From positions 496,001 through 560,000 of the forward strand of contig JAHCBC010000002.1 in the NCBI GenBank assembly GCA_019634595.1: 64,000 nucleotides of DNA, in the 5' to 3' direction. The number at the start of each line of letters is the position of its first letter. The stretch's first letter is position 1. Of the stretch, positions 62,658 to 64,000 are shown piece by piece. A model generated the notes under the pieces. It was given only the letters and a program-made list of their open reading frames with translations. It was not told the DNA's origin and ran no database searches. This DNA comes from Akkermansiaceae bacterium (lineage in GTDB: Bacteria; Verrucomicrobiota; Verrucomicrobiia; Verrucomicrobiales; Akkermansiaceae). The position numbers and the translations under genes were made by a program.

Positions 62658-64000
62658 ATGAAAAATTCCGGCTCCCAACTGACCCGGGCGGCGTTCATTG
62701 CCCTCGGGTCGTCCGTGGCGTTATCGCTGCCACCCAGTGCCCAGGCACAACCTTCGTCCGCTTTCATTTTCGAGAATTACGACAACAACCCGACCGGGCG
62801 GGTGTTCCCGAACATTTCGACGATTTCGACCACCGCCACCTTCACGGGCGGCTATGGGTTGTCGGGGCGCTACACGTCAGGAGGAACGGCTTACAACGAT
62901 GCCTTTCTGATCGAGGAAGGCGGTCTTCAGTTCGGAGCGCTGGCGCCGACGACCGCGGGAAAGAAGCTCCGCGCCAATGCATTCAACGCCAATGCGACCG
63001 CGATGTTTGTCAACATTGACGGGGGGCGGGCGGCGGGTGACACCTCGTTCGATTACTATCACCGGGTGTATTGCAGCTATCTGATCAATTTCAACCGGAT
63101 CAGCACGCTGGCCGCGGCGCGGGCCGAAGTGCGCATCGGAGGCAATGCGACGAGCGCCTTCGAGATGCACGTGGACGGGCCGGCCAGCCCTGCATCCACC
63201 ACGCTGGCCCAGCCGCGTCTGGGCTACCAACTGAACAATTTCAAATCCGCTCCCAGCCCCGCGACCCAAGGGTTGTCGGTGAACACAACCTATCTGATGG
63301 TCGGAAGGTTCACCCAAGTGGGGAATTACCTAGGGGCGAGCGGAAACTTCATTTTCGCCAATAATTCGAACAGTCTGGTGCTTCCGTCCACCGTTACCGC
63401 CTTCCCCAGCGGTTTGGAAGTGGGCCACCTCATCAAGGGTGATCCCGGTGCCGGAATCCCGGACAACTCGATCGTCACCGGCCTGGTGACCACTACTGAA
63501 GGCAGTGTCACCACCCGGACGGTTCTCATCGACAAGAACACGACCGCGGCCTCTCCGATGACCACGGACGAGACGCCGGTCCCCATCCCGGTGACGCTCA
63601 GCACCGCCACTATCGTCCAAGATCGTACTTTCACCTCCGTCGCACGGACGACGGCGGGCAGCAATATCCTCTCCAACCTTCCGTCGGGGCACAGGCTCGC
63701 CGTCGGGCAGATCGTGACTCATGCGAACCTCCCTCCAGGCACCATGGTGACCGGTATCTCGACCGCCACCTCCGTCACACTGAATAACCAAGCGACCATC
63801 ACCGCGTCCGCCGACATCACGGTTACGTTGAGAAGCATCAATCCGGTGCGGGCCGAAATCACGTCAGGATCCCTGACCCTGACGGTGGATCGCATTCCCG
63901 AGATCGTTGAAGGCCCCAACTCGATTCCCGGGATCAGGGAGGGCCAGCTGGTTGAGGGGCCGGGTATTGACGAGGGTACCGTCGTCACCGCAGTGAACCA
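62658..64000 (+). CDS. Large secreted Ser/Thr-rich repeat protein, cut by right window edge
   Basis: At least 447 residues are visible, with no stop before the edge. A signal peptide (RAAFIALGSSVALSLPPSAQAQ) leads to a domain of about 220 residues (FIFENYDNNPTGRVF...), resembling the LamG-like or PEP-CTERM-type N-terminal domains of Verrucomicrobial surface proteins. From about residue 235 begin repeats with the frame 'G-x-V...PPGT-VTGI...SVTL-x-A', e.g. GHLIKGDPGAGIPDNSIVTGLV, GQIVTHANLPPGTMVTGIS and GQLVEGPGIDEGTVVTAV. These are bound to be an adhesin or surface layer protein; function is unknown. Confidence 0.75.
   Translation, partial: MKNSGSQLTRAAFIALGSSVALSLPPSAQAQPSSAFIFENYDNNPTGRVFPNISTISTTATFTGGYGLSGRYTSGGTAYNDAFLIEEGGLQFGALAPTTAGKKLRANAFNANATAMFVNIDGGRAAGDTSFDYYHRVYCSYLINFNRISTLAAARAEVRIGGNATSAFEMHVDGPASPASTTLAQPRLGYQLNNFKSAPSPATQGLSVNTTYLMVGRFTQVGNYLGASGNFIFANNSNSLVLPSTVTAFPSGLEVGHLIKGDPGAGIPDNSIVTGLVTTTEGSVTTRTVLIDKNTTAASPMTTDETPVPIPVTLSTATIVQDRTFTSVARTTAGSNILSNLPSGHRLAVGQIVTHANLPPGTMVTGISTATSVTLNNQATITASADITVTLRSINPVRAEITSGSLTLTVDRIPEIVEGPNSIPGIREGQLVEGPGIDEGTVVTAVN

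Noticed and set aside
1..64000. tRNA genes, rRNA genes, CRISPR arrays, insertion sequences, prophage or transposase genes
   Set aside because: I looked for T-loop-type motifs in the short intergenic regions and for arrays of evenly spaced repeats and recognisable transposase frames, and saw none.

Overview
The window is a GC-rich stretch of a Gram-negative bacterial chromosome. The gene content points to the phylum Verrucomicrobiota, close to Verrucomicrobiaceae such as Luteolibacter. The clues are lipopolysaccharide-type kinases and an LpxL-like acyltransferase, an autotransporter-repeat protein with a PEP-CTERM tail, BlaI/M56 modules with fused C-terminal domains, a golvesin/xanthan-lyase-type FAD protein and a DUF4190 protein. 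No rRNA or tRNA was seen, so this placement is an inference from gene families.

Positions 1-9.6 kb: a TPR protein cut by the left window edge, a membrane protein, then a minus-strand run for surface glycans. The run holds an MBOAT O-acyltransferase with its SGNH-like partner, a nucleotide-sugar epimerase, a GT4 glycosyltransferase, a WaaP-like kinase and a YrbL-like kinase. A second YrbL-like gene follows at 9.7 kb.

Positions 10.4-23.3 kb: a nearly complete pathway for a CMP-activated legionaminic-acid-type nonulosonic acid. It contains PtmE, LegB and LegC on the minus strand, PtmF and PtmA on the plus strand, and then a minus-strand operon LegG-LegI-acetyltransferase-HisF2-HisH2-PtmG-LegF-surface-carbohydrate protein. 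The PtmE/PtmF/PtmA trio suggests the GDP-linked Campylobacter-type route. PtmG with HisH2 and HisF2 suggests that the sugar carries an acetamidino (amidine) group. Two methyltransferases and two glycosyltransferases follow up to 27.1 kb.

Positions 27.1-32.5 kb: a DUF4190 membrane protein, a coupled trio of resistance-like folds (VOC protein, CPT-like kinase, serine hydrolase), and, divergent from it, a BlaI repressor with an M56 sensor peptidase carrying a secretin-like C-terminus. Two operator dyads lie in the divergent gap.

Positions 32.6-57.4 kb: mostly housekeeping and envelope genes: dnaE, an M23 peptidase, a TonB receptor, an ankyrin-subtilase, two L,D-transpeptidases, the PEP-CTERM autotransporter-repeat protein, a PpiC isomerase, hflX, two small membrane proteins, lysS, a phosphoesterase, rplU-rpmA, an LpxL-like acyltransferase, DUF4254, a GT9 glycosyltransferase and an NlpC/P60 peptidase.

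Positions 57.4-64 kb: a second BlaI/M56 pair in which the M56 protein is fused to a class B penicillin-binding domain that has lost the key residues of all three active-site motifs; a FAD-dependent oxidoreductase; and the start of a large secreted repeat protein cut by the right edge. The strongest leads are the amidated legionaminic acid cluster, the pseudo-transpeptidase sensor with its perfect operators, and tandem GGAC-loop hairpins upstream of lysS.
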